Below, in pieces: positions 43,703 through 53,511 of a stretch of DNA of 64,000 bases (position 1 is its first letter; every line of letters starts with the position of its first letter). The position numbers were made by a program, and so were the translations under genes. The stretch lies in NCBI RefSeq assembly GCF_036864975.1, contig NZ_CP104311.1, forward strand, positions 2,209,513 through 2,273,512, in the 5' to 3' direction. This DNA comes from Methylococcus capsulatus (lineage in GTDB: Bacteria > Pseudomonadota > Gammaproteobacteria > Methylococcales > Methylococcaceae). Below the pieces are notes generated by a model. It was not told where the DNA came from. It saw nothing but the letters and a program-made list of their open reading frames with translations, and ran no database searches.

Positions 43703-45166
43703 GTGGCTTTGGTATTTGACAAGGGGTTGTTTGCGGTTCTGTTGGCCTTGATCTTTTGGCTGCCACTGCCCTGGGGCAGCAACTGGGAAGGGGCTGTTTA
43801 TTTTTTTTCCAGCATCGCATTCGTGCTCGGAGCGGGTTGTTGCCTGTTGTATGCTCACGGTGGTCTTCCGCTCACGACCGCGTTTCGCAAGGCGTGGCCT
43901 GCTATGCTTCTGATCGGCGCGAGTGTCGTCTGGGTGGCTTTCCAAGGCTCCACATGGTTTTCCGATTTGGCGGAAAAGTGGGGTCCTCGGGCTGCACTGG
44001 TCTATCCGGATGCGCGCCAGATCGATCCCGGGCTTTTGTTTTCTTTTAGTACCGATCCGTACTACACCCGCCTCGCAGCATTCCGGGGGGCTGCCTATCT
44101 GGCCATGTTCGCGATCATTCTGTTGCTTGTCCGCGATCAGCCGAGGGTCCGGTGGCTGGCCTATACGATGGTGAGCTGCGGGGTCTTCGAAGCCTTGTAC
44201 GGTTCGGCCAAGTCATTGACGGGACTGGAGTTCGGTTTCTTCGGCAAGGAGATTGGCAAAGCCGTCGCGACCGGCACCTTTGTCCACCGCAATCACCTTG
44301 CCGGCCTCCTGGAGATGACGTTGGCGGTGGGGGTTGGCTTGTTGATTTCCGGCAGGTATTCCTCTCCCGGTGGCAACTGGCGCGATTGGCTGCGAGGGCT
44401 GGCGACCTTCCTGCTCAGCGAGAAGGCACCTCTTCGCATCGCGGTCGTGATCATGGCGGTCGGTTTGGTGCTCACACGGTCTCGCATGGGGAACGTGGGG
44501 TTCGCGGCTTCCTTGACCATCGCCGGCGCCGTCTACTTGCTGTTTGTGCGATCCTCGAAGTTCTCGAGAGGTCTCGTGTTGGTCTTCTTCTTGAGCATAG
44601 TGCTCGTCGATGTCCTGGTCATCGGCAGTTATTTCGGAATCGAAGAAGTGGCGCGGCGCTTGGAGCAGACTACGGTAGTGGAGGCGTCGAATCGGGTCGA
44701 TCTGTTCGACTATGCATTGCCATATGTGTCGGACTACCTGCCGTTCGGTGCGGGAGCGGGTTCCTTCGTGGCGTCTTTTCTGCCTTATGGCGGGCCGGAG
44801 GTGGTCACTCCTTACGATCATGCCCATAACGACTATCTGGAGTTTCTCGGCGAATGGGGGATAGGGTTTCTGCCCATGGCGCTCGCTGTGGCGTTGAGTC
44901 TGGTGGTTGCGTTGTTTGCGCTGCGTCAGCGGCATGACGCTGTGCTGAAGGCTGCGGCTTTTGCCTCGTTCATGGGTATCCTGGCGCTATTGATACATTC
45001 ATGCGTTGACTTCAATTTGCAGATACCGGCAAACGCCGGCTTCTTTGTTGTGCTCATGGCGTTGGCATGGGTTTCAGCTTTTAGTCATCCGCATCGCGAT
45101 GCTAAGACATCTCCAACTGTGGATGCCAAGTATGGAAGCAGATCGCTCCGAAGGAGACGGCAGTGA
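43703..45166 (+). CDS. O-antigen ligase/polymerase family protein
   Basis: A membrane protein of about 487 residues with 10 or more hydrophobic segments. The Wzy_C/WaaL-type region is seen in FVHRNHLAGLLEMTLAVGVG, LTRSRMGNVGFAASLT and GAGAGSFVASFLPY...YDHAHNDYLEFLGEWG (conserved H-N-D-Y-L...E.G motif). It is the second such protein in the locus and may be the EPS polymerase of this sub-cluster. The frame is open from 43595, but the hairpin at 43647 favours a start after it; GTG 43703 or TTG 43679 are candidates. Start confidence is low. Confidence 0.85.
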   Translation: MALVFDKGLFAVLLALIFWLPLPWGSNWEGAVYFFSSIAFVLGAGCCLLYAHGGLPLTTAFRKAWPAMLLIGASVVWVAFQGSTWFSDLAEKWGPRAALVYPDARQIDPGLLFSFSTDPYYTRLAAFRGAAYLAMFAIILLLVRDQPRVRWLAYTMVSCGVFEALYGSAKSLTGLEFGFFGKEIGKAVATGTFVHRNHLAGLLEMTLAVGVGLLISGRYSSPGGNWRDWLRGLATFLLSEKAPLRIAVVIMAVGLVLTRSRMGNVGFAASLTIAGAVYLLFVRSSKFSRGLVLVFFLSIVLVDVLVIGSYFGIEEVARRLEQTTVVEASNRVDLFDYALPYVSDYLPFGAGAGSFVASFLPYGGPEVVTPYDHAHNDYLEFLGEWGIGFLPMALAVALSLVVALFALRQRHDAVLKAAAFASFMGILALLIHSCVDFNLQIPANAGFFVVLMALAWVSAFSHPHRDAKTSPTVDAKYGSRSLRRRRQ

Positions 45167-46500
45167 GCAGGGAACGAAGGCATATCTTCTGCCGCGGGGT
45201 CCTACTGTTCGGTCTGTTTGCAGCGATACCCGCTGTAAGGGTGGTTGCTGGAGGTATGGGGGCAAACGCTCCAAGCGGGTATAGTTCGTATGTTTCTCCC
45301 TTGGTATCAGGAGGTGCGGATAGCCCTTATCTTCGGACTCGCCCCATCCTGGATACTGGGGGAGCGCCGACCGAGGGTGCAGGCTGGCTGGAAGGGTTTC
45401 GGCTGCCATTATTGACGCGAATCCGTGTGGGCGAATATTACGACGACAATGTCTTTTATAGTAATCTGAATCGCCGGTCTTCTTTCGTCACTGTCGTGAA
45501 CCCGCAATTTTTGGTTCCGATGCGTTTTGGTAAACAGAATTTGGGGTTGGGTTATTCCTTTCGCGGCAGCATTTACGAAAATGCCTCGCAAAACAATTAT
45601 GTCGATAATTATCTCAATGCGTTTGGGGATCTGGAATTCAATCACCGTGCCAGGCTAATGTTGAACGGCAGTCTGGTCTTTGCTCACGATCCGATCGGCA
45701 CTATGTTCAGTCAGGGTAATGTGGCCAATTTGCTGAGCGAGCCCAACGAATGGCATGAGGAGACTTTCGGAGCACAGTTCCGCTATGGGGCGAACAAGGC
45801 AAAAGGACGCTTTGACCTTTACTTCAATTTTGTGAGCAGAACCTACGATAACCATCCGTTGCTCACCAAGGGCAGAGACGTCAATGGCTATACGCTCGGA
45901 GGTACGTTTTACTATCGGGTGATGCCAAAAACCTCGCTATTGGTCCAAGTGGACCAGATTTTGTCAGACTATCAGTACACTCCACCGGGTGCACCGTCAT
46001 TGGATAGCCTGCAAGGTCGTTACTTGGCGGGTGTATTGTGGGAACCCACTGCAAAAACGACGGGTTCGCTCCGTGCGGGATACCTGACCAAGGACTTCAG
46101 CGATTCATCGCTGGGGGCCTTTGGTTTGCCGACCTATGAAGCCGCGGTTTCCTGGGCACCCCAGACCTATTCCACGTTTCGACTCGCAGCGTCGAGAATC
46201 GCTAACGAATCGGTTTATTTAGGGGCGTCGTTTAGCGACAGCCAATATTACGCTTTGTCCTGGAACCATGTGTGGCTCGAACGTTTCAGCAGCCGCCTCG
46301 AAGTCAATGCCCGCGAAGATAAGTACCAAAACTCGGACATCAACAACAGGGGTTATGGCGTGTTTGCGGGTTTTTATTACAAACCTCAACACTGGCTGAC
46401 GACGGGGCTTAACTATTTCTACAATCAGCGGCGCTCGACTCGGAATCAATACGACTATGACCGAAACATGATAGAGCTGAATTTTCAGATGAATATGTAG
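45163..46500 (+). CDS. Outer-membrane beta-barrel protein of the EPS export group
   Basis: A 445-residue protein with a signal sequence (VLLFGLFAAIPAVRVVA) and a mature part of alternating aromatic strands (RIRVGEYYDDNVFYSNLNRR, LGYSFRGSIYENA, RFDLYFNFVSRTYDN) ending in an amphipathic strand with a terminal Met (MIELNFQMNM). This is the pattern of the EpsL-like/beta-barrel proteins found in Methylobacillus-type EPS operons. Likely role: outer-membrane channel or assembly factor for EPS. GTG 45163 overlaps the previous stop. Confidence 0.82.
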   Translation: MSRERRHIFCRGVLLFGLFAAIPAVRVVAGGMGANAPSGYSSYVSPLVSGGADSPYLRTRPILDTGGAPTEGAGWLEGFRLPLLTRIRVGEYYDDNVFYSNLNRRSSFVTVVNPQFLVPMRFGKQNLGLGYSFRGSIYENASQNNYVDNYLNAFGDLEFNHRARLMLNGSLVFAHDPIGTMFSQGNVANLLSEPNEWHEETFGAQFRYGANKAKGRFDLYFNFVSRTYDNHPLLTKGRDVNGYTLGGTFYYRVMPKTSLLVQVDQILSDYQYTPPGAPSLDSLQGRYLAGVLWEPTAKTTGSLRAGYLTKDFSDSSLGAFGLPTYEAAVSWAPQTYSTFRLAASRIANESVYLGASFSDSQYYALSWNHVWLERFSSRLEVNAREDKYQNSDINNRGYGVFAGFYYKPQHWLTTGLNYFYNQRRSTRNQYDYDRNMIELNFQMNM

Positions 46501-46672
46501 ATATTCAGCGGTGATAATAATATCATGTACCTCTCTTCTTGCTGAGGGATACCTGCATTGGGTTTTGGTATTGTTTTCTTGGCTCTCAAGCAGACGCAGT
46601 TATTGTATCCGGGTATGGATTTTTTATCTGCGGGCGCGATGTGCTGATTCTGGGCCGGAATGAAGAAAGTCG

Positions 46673-47209
46673 ATGAAACGGATTATTTATTTCGTTTGTT
46701 TGTTGGTTGCAGTGATCCCGTTCTATTGCCATGGCGAGGAACGTCCTGCGGTGTCTGACTACCGTTTGGGTTCGGGGGATTTGATCAAGATTTACGTCCT
46801 CAATGAGGAAAACCTCAGCATGGAAGTCAGATTGAGTGACGCTGGGACGATTTCCTATCCCTTTCTTGGGGAAATCCATGCGTTGGGGCGCACTGTCAGC
46901 GAGCTTGCGGCTGAAATCACTCGTGGTCTGAAGGGGCCTTATTTAGTCGATCCTAAGGTTAGCGTCAGTGTGGTCGAGTATAGAAAGTTTTTCATCGGGG
47001 GAGAGGTAAAAGCACCGGGCGGTTATCCGTTTCAGCCGGGTCTTACCATACAGAAGGCGGTGGCTTTGGCAGGTGGCTTTACGGAAAGAGCATCAAGCGA
47101 CATCGTAGTGATCCACGAAGATGATCCTATGCAAACGCCGGTAGATGCGAATCTGATGACGCCGGTGCGGCCTGGGGACGTCATTACCGTTAAAGAAAGT
47201 TTTTTCTGA
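46673..47209 (+). CDS. Polysaccharide export protein (Wza/EpsE-like)
   Basis: A 178-residue periplasmic export protein. After a signal peptide (YFVCLLVAVIPFYCHG) it has the Poly_export domain (DYRLGSGDLIKIYVLNEENL, GTISYPFLGEIHALGRTVSE) and one SLBB domain (FFIGGEVKAPGGYPFQPGLT, GFTERASSD). It is short, as expected for the EpsE type that lacks the C-terminal outer-membrane helix, so the beta-barrel upstream may complete the channel. No lipobox Cys is visible at the cleavage site; the Cys before HG at the end of the signal could serve. Confidence 0.9.
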   Translation: MKRIIYFVCLLVAVIPFYCHGEERPAVSDYRLGSGDLIKIYVLNEENLSMEVRLSDAGTISYPFLGEIHALGRTVSELAAEITRGLKGPYLVDPKVSVSVVEYRKFFIGGEVKAPGGYPFQPGLTIQKAVALAGGFTERASSDIVVIHEDDPMQTPVDANLMTPVRPGDVITVKESFF

Positions 47210-47252
47210 TTCATGCCAGGCATCGTATCGCTTCCGATTTCTTCACTTCGTC

Positions 47253-49688
47253 ATGAATGACAAGCCAATCTATTCGCCGATAGTTCAGAGCAACTTTCCC
47301 CAAGTGGTCAATCCTCCATATGAAGGAGGTGGTTATCAAGCAGACGAAGAAGAACTCGATCTGAGACGCTACTGGAATGTCATTCGCCGCCACTTATGGG
47401 GCATTCTGGGCCTTGCGGGTTCGGTATCGGTGCTGACCTTCCTGATTTTGTTGTCAATAACGCCGATTTATCGGGCGACCGCGACTTTGATCATTGAGCC
47501 GAAAGAGCAGAAAGTTGTGTCGGTTGAAGAGCTCTACGGGATCGACACGAAGAGCAAGGAATACTACCTCACTCAGGCAGAGATTCTAAAATCCCGCGCT
47601 ATTGCAAGGAAGGTGGTCGAAGCCTTGCAGCTGGGCTCGAATCCGGAATTCATCGATGAAGAGGAGGATGTGGCGGAAGGGCGGGAAGAGATTGGGCCAG
47701 TGGGACCATACGGTCCGCAAATTCCGACCCAAGTGGTCGGCGAAGGCGCTTCCACTGAGCCGGAGGGAAACAGCGAGGACGCGGATCTTGGAGGATGGAA
47801 ATCCTGGCTGGACTGGCAGGCGTGGTGGCCGTTCGTTGCATCAGTGTCGAGTATGTCGGTCGATGAGAAAGGTGATCCGCTCGATGCCGTGACTGACAAG
47901 TTCCTGGAACGTTTAACCGTGATACCGGTCCGCAACACCCAGTTGGTGCAGATATCGTTCGATGCCGCGAGTCCGGAGCTTGCGATGCGGGTCGCAAACG
48001 CGGTGTGCGATGCCTACATCGATATCAACTTGGACGCGCGCTCGGAAGGGACCCAATTGGCGTCGAAGTGGCTCGCGGCGCGTCTGGAAGGGTTGCGCCA
48101 GAAGTTGGCGGAGTCGGAGCGTCGGTTGCAGGCCTATTTGGAGAGCCAGAATCTGGTCGATCTCCAAGGCAGAGCATGGAGAGGAGAGGCAGATGCGGGC
48201 GCTTCTGGTGTTTCGTCCTTGAGCGCTAGCCAATTGAGTGACTTGAACGTGAGATACATCGAAGCGCGCAAGGCGCGGTTGGAGGCTGAAACCCTTTACA
48301 GTCAGATCGCCAATCTCGGCGGAGCGGTTCCGGAGAATATCGAGAGCATGCCGGCCATCTATGGGGATGAGACCATACGCAAGCTCAAACAGCAGGAACA
48401 TGAGGCGCTCACCCGGGTCAATGAGTTGGCCAGCCGCTATGGTGAACAGCATCCGGAGCGGGTGACTGCGGAGACGCATCTCGAGTCGGTACGCGCGGCA
48501 TTGAAGAAGCAGATTGCCAGTGTGGCCGCCCGTCTGAAGCAGCAGATCGCTGCGGCTTATGCCAATGAAAATGCCCTGGCCAGTCAGATCGATTCGATCA
48601 AGAATGAATTGCAGGGGATTGCCCGAAAAGAAAGCGTGTATCGCGAATTGCAGCGTGAGGTGCAGTCCAACCGGGAGCTTTACGATATGTTTTTCAAACG
48701 CCTCAAGGAGACGTCCGAGGCTGGCGACTTGCAGCCATCCAACGCCCGCGTCGTGGACGCCGCGATTCTGCCCAAGTTTCCGGTCAAGCCGAACAAGAAA
48801 CTGGGCGTGGTCATCGCTTTTCTCCTTTCTCTGATGGCCGGAATCGGCCTCGCTTTCCTGCTCGATTTCATGGACAAGTCTTTCCGGAGTTCGGAGGAGG
48901 TCGAGCAGAAGTTGGGGCTTCCCTTGTTGGGCTTGGTACCGCTGGTGACACAGAAGCAGAAACAGGGGGCCAAGGATGACATCTCCAGGGTGTTTCTGGA
49001 CGACCCGCGCGGCAACTTCGCAGAATCGGTGCGCACGATTCGTACCGGCATCATGCTCTCCGCCCTGGACGATCCGCGCATGAGCATCCTGGTGACATCC
49101 TCTGTCCCAGGCGAAGGGAAGTCGTCGATTTCGATGAGCCTCGCCTATGCGCTGGCTCAGCTCAATTCCAGGGTGCTGGTGGTGGAGGCCGACCTGAGGC
49201 GGCCCAACCTGGCCAAGCGCTGCGGCCTGTCAGCCAAGATGCCGGGGCTGTCGAACCTGGTGGCCCAGACGGCGACGCTCGAGGAATGCATCCATCATTA
49301 CGAAGCGGGTAATATCGATCTGATGCCGGCCGGCATCGTGCCGCCGAACCCGTTAGAGCTGCTGTCTTCGCACCGCTTTGCGGAAGCGATGACTGAGCTC
49401 GAGAGCGAGTACGACGCGATCATCCTCGACGCGCCGCCGATGCAGCCGGTGAGTGATGCGCTGGCGTTGTCCAGGCTGGTCCGTTCGGTGATCTATGTGG
49501 TCCAGGCGGAAAAAACGCCGGTGCACATGGCGCGTTCGGGCATCGACCGGCTGCGCAAGGTCCGTGCTCCGGTGACAGGGGTGGTTTTGAGCCAGTTGAA
49601 CCTGGAAAAAAGCCGGCGCGGTTACAGCAGCTATTACTACAGCGACTATTATTACGGGAGTTACAAGCAGGAAGGCGCCCACGAGTGA
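47253..49688 (+). CDS. Polysaccharide chain-length regulator and tyrosine autokinase (Wzc-like)
   Basis: An 811-residue BY-kinase. The N-terminal Wzz domain has a membrane segment (LAGSVSVLTFLILLSITPIY), a long periplasmic coiled coil (residues about 270-500), a PxxP-type second membrane segment (FPVKPNKKLGVVIAFLLSL) and a cytosolic kinase domain: Walker A SVPGEGKSSISMSL, Walker A' VLVVEADLRRP, Walker B DAIILDAPPM. The tail (YSSYYYSDYYYGSYK) is the autophosphorylated Tyr cluster. It controls EPS polymerisation and export together with the CpsB-type phosphatase encoded after the intergenic element. Confidence 0.95.
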   Translation: MNDKPIYSPIVQSNFPQVVNPPYEGGGYQADEEELDLRRYWNVIRRHLWGILGLAGSVSVLTFLILLSITPIYRATATLIIEPKEQKVVSVEELYGIDTKSKEYYLTQAEILKSRAIARKVVEALQLGSNPEFIDEEEDVAEGREEIGPVGPYGPQIPTQVVGEGASTEPEGNSEDADLGGWKSWLDWQAWWPFVASVSSMSVDEKGDPLDAVTDKFLERLTVIPVRNTQLVQISFDAASPELAMRVANAVCDAYIDINLDARSEGTQLASKWLAARLEGLRQKLAESERRLQAYLESQNLVDLQGRAWRGEADAGASGVSSLSASQLSDLNVRYIEARKARLEAETLYSQIANLGGAVPENIESMPAIYGDETIRKLKQQEHEALTRVNELASRYGEQHPERVTAETHLESVRAALKKQIASVAARLKQQIAAAYANENALASQIDSIKNELQGIARKESVYRELQREVQSNRELYDMFFKRLKETSEAGDLQPSNARVVDAAILPKFPVKPNKKLGVVIAFLLSLMAGIGLAFLLDFMDKSFRSSEEVEQKLGLPLLGLVPLVTQKQKQGAKDDISRVFLDDPRGNFAESVRTIRTGIMLSALDDPRMSILVTSSVPGEGKSSISMSLAYALAQLNSRVLVVEADLRRPNLAKRCGLSAKMPGLSNLVAQTATLEECIHHYEAGNIDLMPAGIVPPNPLELLSSHRFAEAMTELESEYDAIILDAPPMQPVSDALALSRLVRSVIYVVQAEKTPVHMARSGIDRLRKVRAPVTGVVLSQLNLEKSRRGYSSYYYSDYYYGSYKQEGAHE

Positions 49689-49697
49689 GAAACGTGT

Positions 49698-50020
49698 ACT
49701 AACGGTTAAGAAAGCAGTGTCACACAACATGTCCTCTCTCTCTGGGAGAGATCGATATGCGCCATGCGCGCCGGATTGTTCCCCGGAACCTACAGGTAGG
49801 GTGGGTAAGCGTAGCGCATCCACCTCCCTGCTGACTCGGAGAGCGGCGGAGCTGACTCGGAGAGCGGCGGAGCTGACTCGGAGAGCGGCGGAGCTGACTC
49901 GGAGAGCGGCGGAGCCGATATTTGGCGGATGCGCCGCCGCTTATCCGCCCTACGATCCCGATAGGTTCCTGGGTAGGGTGAGGGCGATCAAACAATGACA
50001 TTGCTTTCTTAACGACTAGT
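49698..50020. repeat. Intergenic element with 25-bp inverted repeats
   Basis: The wzc-cpsB spacer holds a 323-bp element whose ends (49698-49722 and 49996-50020) are inverted repeats with 21 of 25 positions matching (core GTTAAGAAAGCA). Inside are a second, weaker inverted repeat (TAGGGTGGGTAAGCGTAGCG against CGCCGCTTATCCGCCCTACG) and the 21-bp tandem array at 49834. There is no credible gene. The structure is that of a non-autonomous insertion. Confidence 0.7.
49834..49917 (+). repeat. Four 21-bp tandem repeats
   Basis: Four head-to-tail units of ACTCGGAGAGCGGCGGAGCTG, the last with one change. The unit agrees at 16 of 21 positions with the unit in the transposase gene at 30610. One frame reads TRRAAEL repeatedly, matching the TRRATKL of the other array. 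Confidence 0.9.
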
Positions 50021-50070
50021 AACCTGGTCGTACCCTAAGCAAGACTGCCGTTTTGGAGCTTTGAATTCCC

Positions 50071-50796
50071 ATGATCGACCTTCATTGCCATCTGTTGCCT
50101 GCCATCGATGACGGTCCGGAGAATCTGGCCCAGGCCATGGAGCTGGCCCGGCTTGCGGCGAAGCGGGGTATTCGGCGGTCGGTGGTGACGCCGCATATCC
50201 AGCCGGGCTGCTGGGACAACGACCAGGCCGGTATCGAGCGCGTGTTCCGGGCGTTCCAGACGGAGCTGGAACGCGAGGGGATTCCGCTTGAAGTCGGTAT
50301 GGCGGCGGAAGTCCGCGTGTGCGCCGAGATCATGAGCCTGCTGGCGCAGGACCGGATCCCCTTTCTCGGTGAGTACCGGGGCAAGCGGGTGATGCTGCTC
50401 GAATTCCCCCACGAGCAGATTCCGCCCGGCACTGATGTGCTGGTGCGCTGGTTGATGACGCGCGATATCCTGCCCATGATCGCCCATCCCGAGCGGAACA
50501 AGGCGGTGCTTCGCGATTTCAGCAAGATCTTCCCTTATGTCGAAATGGAGTGCCTGTTCCAGGTCACCGCCGGTTCGCTGACTGGGCAGTTCGGCGAGCG
50601 CTGTGAAGAAAGGGCACTCCAGTTCCTGGAGGAGGGCTGGATCACGGTGGTGGCGTCCGATGCGCACAACGTCAAGCATCGTCCGCCCAATCTGGAGGAG
50701 GGGCGGGAGGTGGTCGAGCGTGTGGCCGGGCCGGAAGTGGCCAGGAGACTGGTCGTCGACAACCCGAGCGAAATTCTCGGATTGCCCATCCAATAA
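50071..50796 (+). CDS. Tyrosine-protein phosphatase, PHP type (CpsB/EpsB/YwqE-like)
   Basis: A 241-residue PHP-domain phosphatase that should dephosphorylate the Tyr cluster of the Wzc-like kinase. Metal motifs: MIDLHCHLLPAIDDGPEN (HxH), RSVVTPHIQPG, AHPERNK and VASDAHNVKHRPPNL. Length and motifs are typical. The inverted-repeat element at 49698 separates it from wzc, but the genes have the same direction. Confidence 0.92.
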   Translation: MIDLHCHLLPAIDDGPENLAQAMELARLAAKRGIRRSVVTPHIQPGCWDNDQAGIERVFRAFQTELEREGIPLEVGMAAEVRVCAEIMSLLAQDRIPFLGEYRGKRVMLLEFPHEQIPPGTDVLVRWLMTRDILPMIAHPERNKAVLRDFSKIFPYVEMECLFQVTAGSLTGQFGERCEERALQFLEEGWITVVASDAHNVKHRPPNLEEGREVVERVAGPEVARRLVVDNPSEILGLPIQ

Positions 50797-50809
50797 GTCA
50801 GGAATCCGC

Positions 50810-51499
50810 ATGTCCGCCGTCCTGCGTATCCTGGTGTGCTATCTGCTGGCCGCCGGGTTCTTGTTCCTCGGCTGGACCTGCCTGAAACGGGCGAAGGCCG
50901 GCCTCCATGAGGCCCAAGTGGGCTGGCTGTTCAAGGCGTGGACGGCGAACCCGGACAAGGCTCCGTCCGGGGCCGAGCTGAGCCGCATCGAGCGGGTGCT
51001 GCGGGGCGCGGTCGTCCTGGATCCCGATAATCCCGTCCTCCACGAACAATTGTGCCAGTTGTACCTGTGGCAGCTCACGCTCGCCCGGGGTGATCCCGAC
51101 GCGGAAGCCAGACTGAGCGCCAAGGCGACCGCCGAGGCCCGCCGGGGGGTGTCACTGAGGCCGGCCTGGCCGATGGCCTGGGCACGTCTGCTTGGTTTGA
51201 AGGCGACTTTCGACGTCCCCGACGACGAATTCAGGCTTGCGCTGAGGCGCGCGACAGCTCTGGGGCCTTGGGATTTTCAAACCAGCCTCGCGGTGGTGGC
51301 CGCGGTGCTTCCGATCTGGGAGGAAGTCTCTCCGGAGGATCGCGAAGTGGCGATGAATGCGGCGATCCGCGGTTTCCAGCAGAAGCCGAAGGACATGCTT
51401 CCGGTCGTGCAGGAGTCCGGCCGGCTGGTGGAAGTCTGCGCCGCCATGGCCGGCCTGACGGAGCTTCACCAGCAGATCTGTTCGGATGTGATTGAATAG
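50810..51499 (+). CDS. EPS-associated small membrane protein (VpsP-like)
   Basis: A 229-residue protein with an N-terminal membrane anchor (VLRILVCYLLAAGFLFLGWT) and a helical, TPR-like periplasmic part (GAVVLDPDNPVLHEQLCQLY, ARRGVSLRPAWPMAWARLLG). It resembles the VpsP-type proteins found beside CpsB phosphatases in EPS operons; the role is not established. ATG 50810 lies 13 nt after the cpsB stop, and the longer frame from 50603 is a shadow of cpsB. Confidence 0.7.
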   Translation: MSAVLRILVCYLLAAGFLFLGWTCLKRAKAGLHEAQVGWLFKAWTANPDKAPSGAELSRIERVLRGAVVLDPDNPVLHEQLCQLYLWQLTLARGDPDAEARLSAKATAEARRGVSLRPAWPMAWARLLGLKATFDVPDDEFRLALRRATALGPWDFQTSLAVVAAVLPIWEEVSPEDREVAMNAAIRGFQQKPKDMLPVVQESGRLVEVCAAMAGLTELHQQICSDVIE

Positions 51500-51532
51500 C
51501 TGGCCAGAGCGTTCGGGCCATAGAGGACCGTT

Positions 51533-52579
51533 TCAGGGCTGAAACACCCTGATCCGGTTGGGCTGGATCACCACCTCGTCGCCGTGCTTGATGGCGTGGC
51601 GTCCGAACGCTTCGCGGCTGAGTTCCGCTTCCACGGGGCCCTGGCCGTCCTTGCGTTCCAGCTCCACCCGCACCGCGTTGCCGCGCCGCCGGATGTCCCG
51701 GACGACGGCGCCGATGCCCGTGCCGCCGCCGATTTCGATTTCGTGGGGACGGGCGAAGAACAAGGCTTGTTCGGCGTCCGACTCCGCTATGCCCGGCAGG
51801 TCGATCACCGTATCTCCGATGTGGGCGCGGCCGTCGTGCACCCGGCCGTGGAACAGGTTGACGTCGCCGATGAACTGGCACACGAAAGGCGTGGCGGGAT
51901 GGTCGTAGACCTCATCCGCCGAGCCGACCTGTTCGATCTGCCCGCCGTTCAGCACCACGACCCGGTCGGCCACTTCCAGCGCTTCTTCTTGGTCGTGGGT
52001 GACGAACACCGAGGTGATGTGCAACTCGTCGTGCAACCGTCGCAGCCAGCGGCGCAGATCCTGGCGGACCTTGGCGTCGAGCGCGCCGAAAGGTTCGTCC
52101 AACAGCAGAACCTTAGGTTCCACCGCCAGGGCGCGGGCGAGGGCGATGCGCTGGCGCTGGCCGCCGGAGAGTTGGCCGGGATAGCGGTCGGCCAGCCAGT
52201 CGAGCTGGACCAGTTCCAGCAATTCATGCACCCGCCGCCGGATTTCGGCTTCTGGCGGGCGCCGGCCGCGCGGGCGCACCCGCAGGCCGAAGGCGATGTT
52301 CTCGAACACGCTCATATGCCGGAACAGTGCGTAGTGCTGGAAAACGAAGCCGACCTGCCGCTCGCGGACGTGGCGGTGCGTCGTGTCTTCCCCGTGGAAC
52401 AGGATCTGGCCGCTGTCGGCGGCCTCCAGTCCGGCGATGATGCGCAGCAGTGTGGTCTTGCCGCAGCCGGAGGGGCCGAGCAGGGCCACCAGTTCGCCGG
52501 AACCGATGGTGAGGTCAATGCCCTTGAGGGCCTGGAAGCTGCCGAAGGATTTGCTGATATTGCGGATTTCGATGCTCAT
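51533..52579 (-). CDS. cysA: Sulfate/thiosulfate ABC transporter ATP-binding protein CysA
   Basis: A 348-residue ATPase of the sulfate importer. Walker [15 protein letters not shown], signature [16 protein letters not shown], Walker [16 protein letters not shown], and H-loop [16 protein letters not shown]. The C-terminal TOBE-like domain ([11 protein letters not shown]) matches CysA. It is last of cysT-cysW-cysA on the minus strand, 18 nt after cysW. The periplasmic sulfate-binding protein gene is not in the window. Confidence 0.96.
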   Translation of the reverse strand: MSIEIRNISKSFGSFQALKGIDLTIGSGELVALLGPSGCGKTTLLRIIAGLEAADSGQILFHGEDTTHRHVRERQVGFVFQHYALFRHMSVFENIAFGLRVRPRGRRPPEAEIRRRVHELLELVQLDWLADRYPGQLSGGQRQRIALARALAVEPKVLLLDEPFGALDAKVRQDLRRWLRRLHDELHITSVFVTHDQEEALEVADRVVVLNGGQIEQVGSADEVYDHPATPFVCQFIGDVNLFHGRVHDGRAHIGDTVIDLPGIAESDAEQALFFARPHEIEIGGGTGIGAVVRDIRRRGNAVRVELERKDGQGPVEAELSREAFGRHAIKHGDEVVIQPNRIRVFQP

Positions 52580-52597
52580 GGTCGGTTCAGTCTCGAT

Positions 52598-53503
52598 TCA
52601 TTCTTCGTCTTTGGCGGCGTCGACCTGCTGGGCCAGCCGCCATTCCAGGGCGCTCTTTAAGGCCAGGGTGACCAGGGCCAGCATCGCAAGGAGCGAGGCG
52701 ACGGCGAAGGCGGCGGCGCTGTTGTATTCGTTGTAGAGGATTTCCACGTGCAGCGGGATCGTGTTGGTGGCGCCCCGGATATGGCCGGACACCACGGACA
52801 CGGCCCCGAATTCGCCCATCGCCCGGGCGTTGCATAGAATCACGCCGTACAGGAGGCCCCAGCGGATGTTGGGCAGGGTGATGTGGCGGAAGGTCTGCCA
52901 GCCCGAGGCGCCCAGCACCAGCGCGGCCTCCTCCTCGTCGTTGCCCTGGGCCTGCATCAGCGGAATCAGCTCACGGGCGACGAAAGGCACGGTGACGAAG
53001 ATCGTGGCCAGCACGATGCCCGGTACCGCGAAGATCAGCTTGATGTCGTGCTCGTGCAGCCAGGGACCCAGCCAGCCCTGCATGCCGAACAGCAGCACGT
53101 AGATCAGGCCCGACACGACAGGCGACACCGAAAACGGCAGGTCGATCAGGGTGGTCAGCAGGTTCTTGCCGGGAAATTCGAATTTGGCGATGGCCCAGGC
53201 CGCGGCCACGCCGAACACCGTATTGAGCGGCACTGCGATCAGGGTGACCAGCAGGGTGAGCTTGGTCGCGGCCAGGGCCATTGGGTCGACCAGCGCGGAC
53301 GCGTAGGTTTCCCAGCCCTTGGCGAAGGCCTGGACGAACACCAGCGCCAGCGGTATCAGCAGGAATAATGCGAGAAAGACCAGGGCGGCGGCGGTCAGCG
53401 ACCAGCGCACCCAGGGCGCTTCGCCGCGGGCGGCGTGATGGACATGATGGATGTGCGAGGCGAAGGTGAGCGTTTGTGCGGACATGGCAATAGATTCGGT
53501 CAT
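52598..53503 (-). CDS. cysW: Sulfate ABC transporter permease CysW
   Basis: A 301-residue inner-membrane permease with about six membrane segments. The EAA-like motif [22 protein letters not shown] couples it to CysA, and [20 protein letters not shown] is typical of CysW. An N-terminal His-rich stretch (HIHHVHH) precedes the first membrane segment. I chose ATG 53503; a Met at 53485 is an alternative. The frame extends further upstream over cysT, which I regard as a shadow. Confidence 0.95.
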   Translation of the reverse strand: MTESIAMSAQTLTFASHIHHVHHAARGEAPWVRWSLTAAALVFLALFLLIPLALVFVQAFAKGWETYASALVDPMALAATKLTLLVTLIAVPLNTVFGVAAAWAIAKFEFPGKNLLTTLIDLPFSVSPVVSGLIYVLLFGMQGWLGPWLHEHDIKLIFAVPGIVLATIFVTVPFVARELIPLMQAQGNDEEEAALVLGASGWQTFRHITLPNIRWGLLYGVILCNARAMGEFGAVSVVSGHIRGATNTIPLHVEILYNEYNSAAAFAVASLLAMLALVTLALKSALEWRLAQQVDAAKDEE

Positions 53504-53511
53504 TGTGCCGT

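Noticed and set aside
49834..49917. Possible CRISPR array
   Set aside because: The 21-bp units are directly adjacent without spacers, and no cas gene is nearby.
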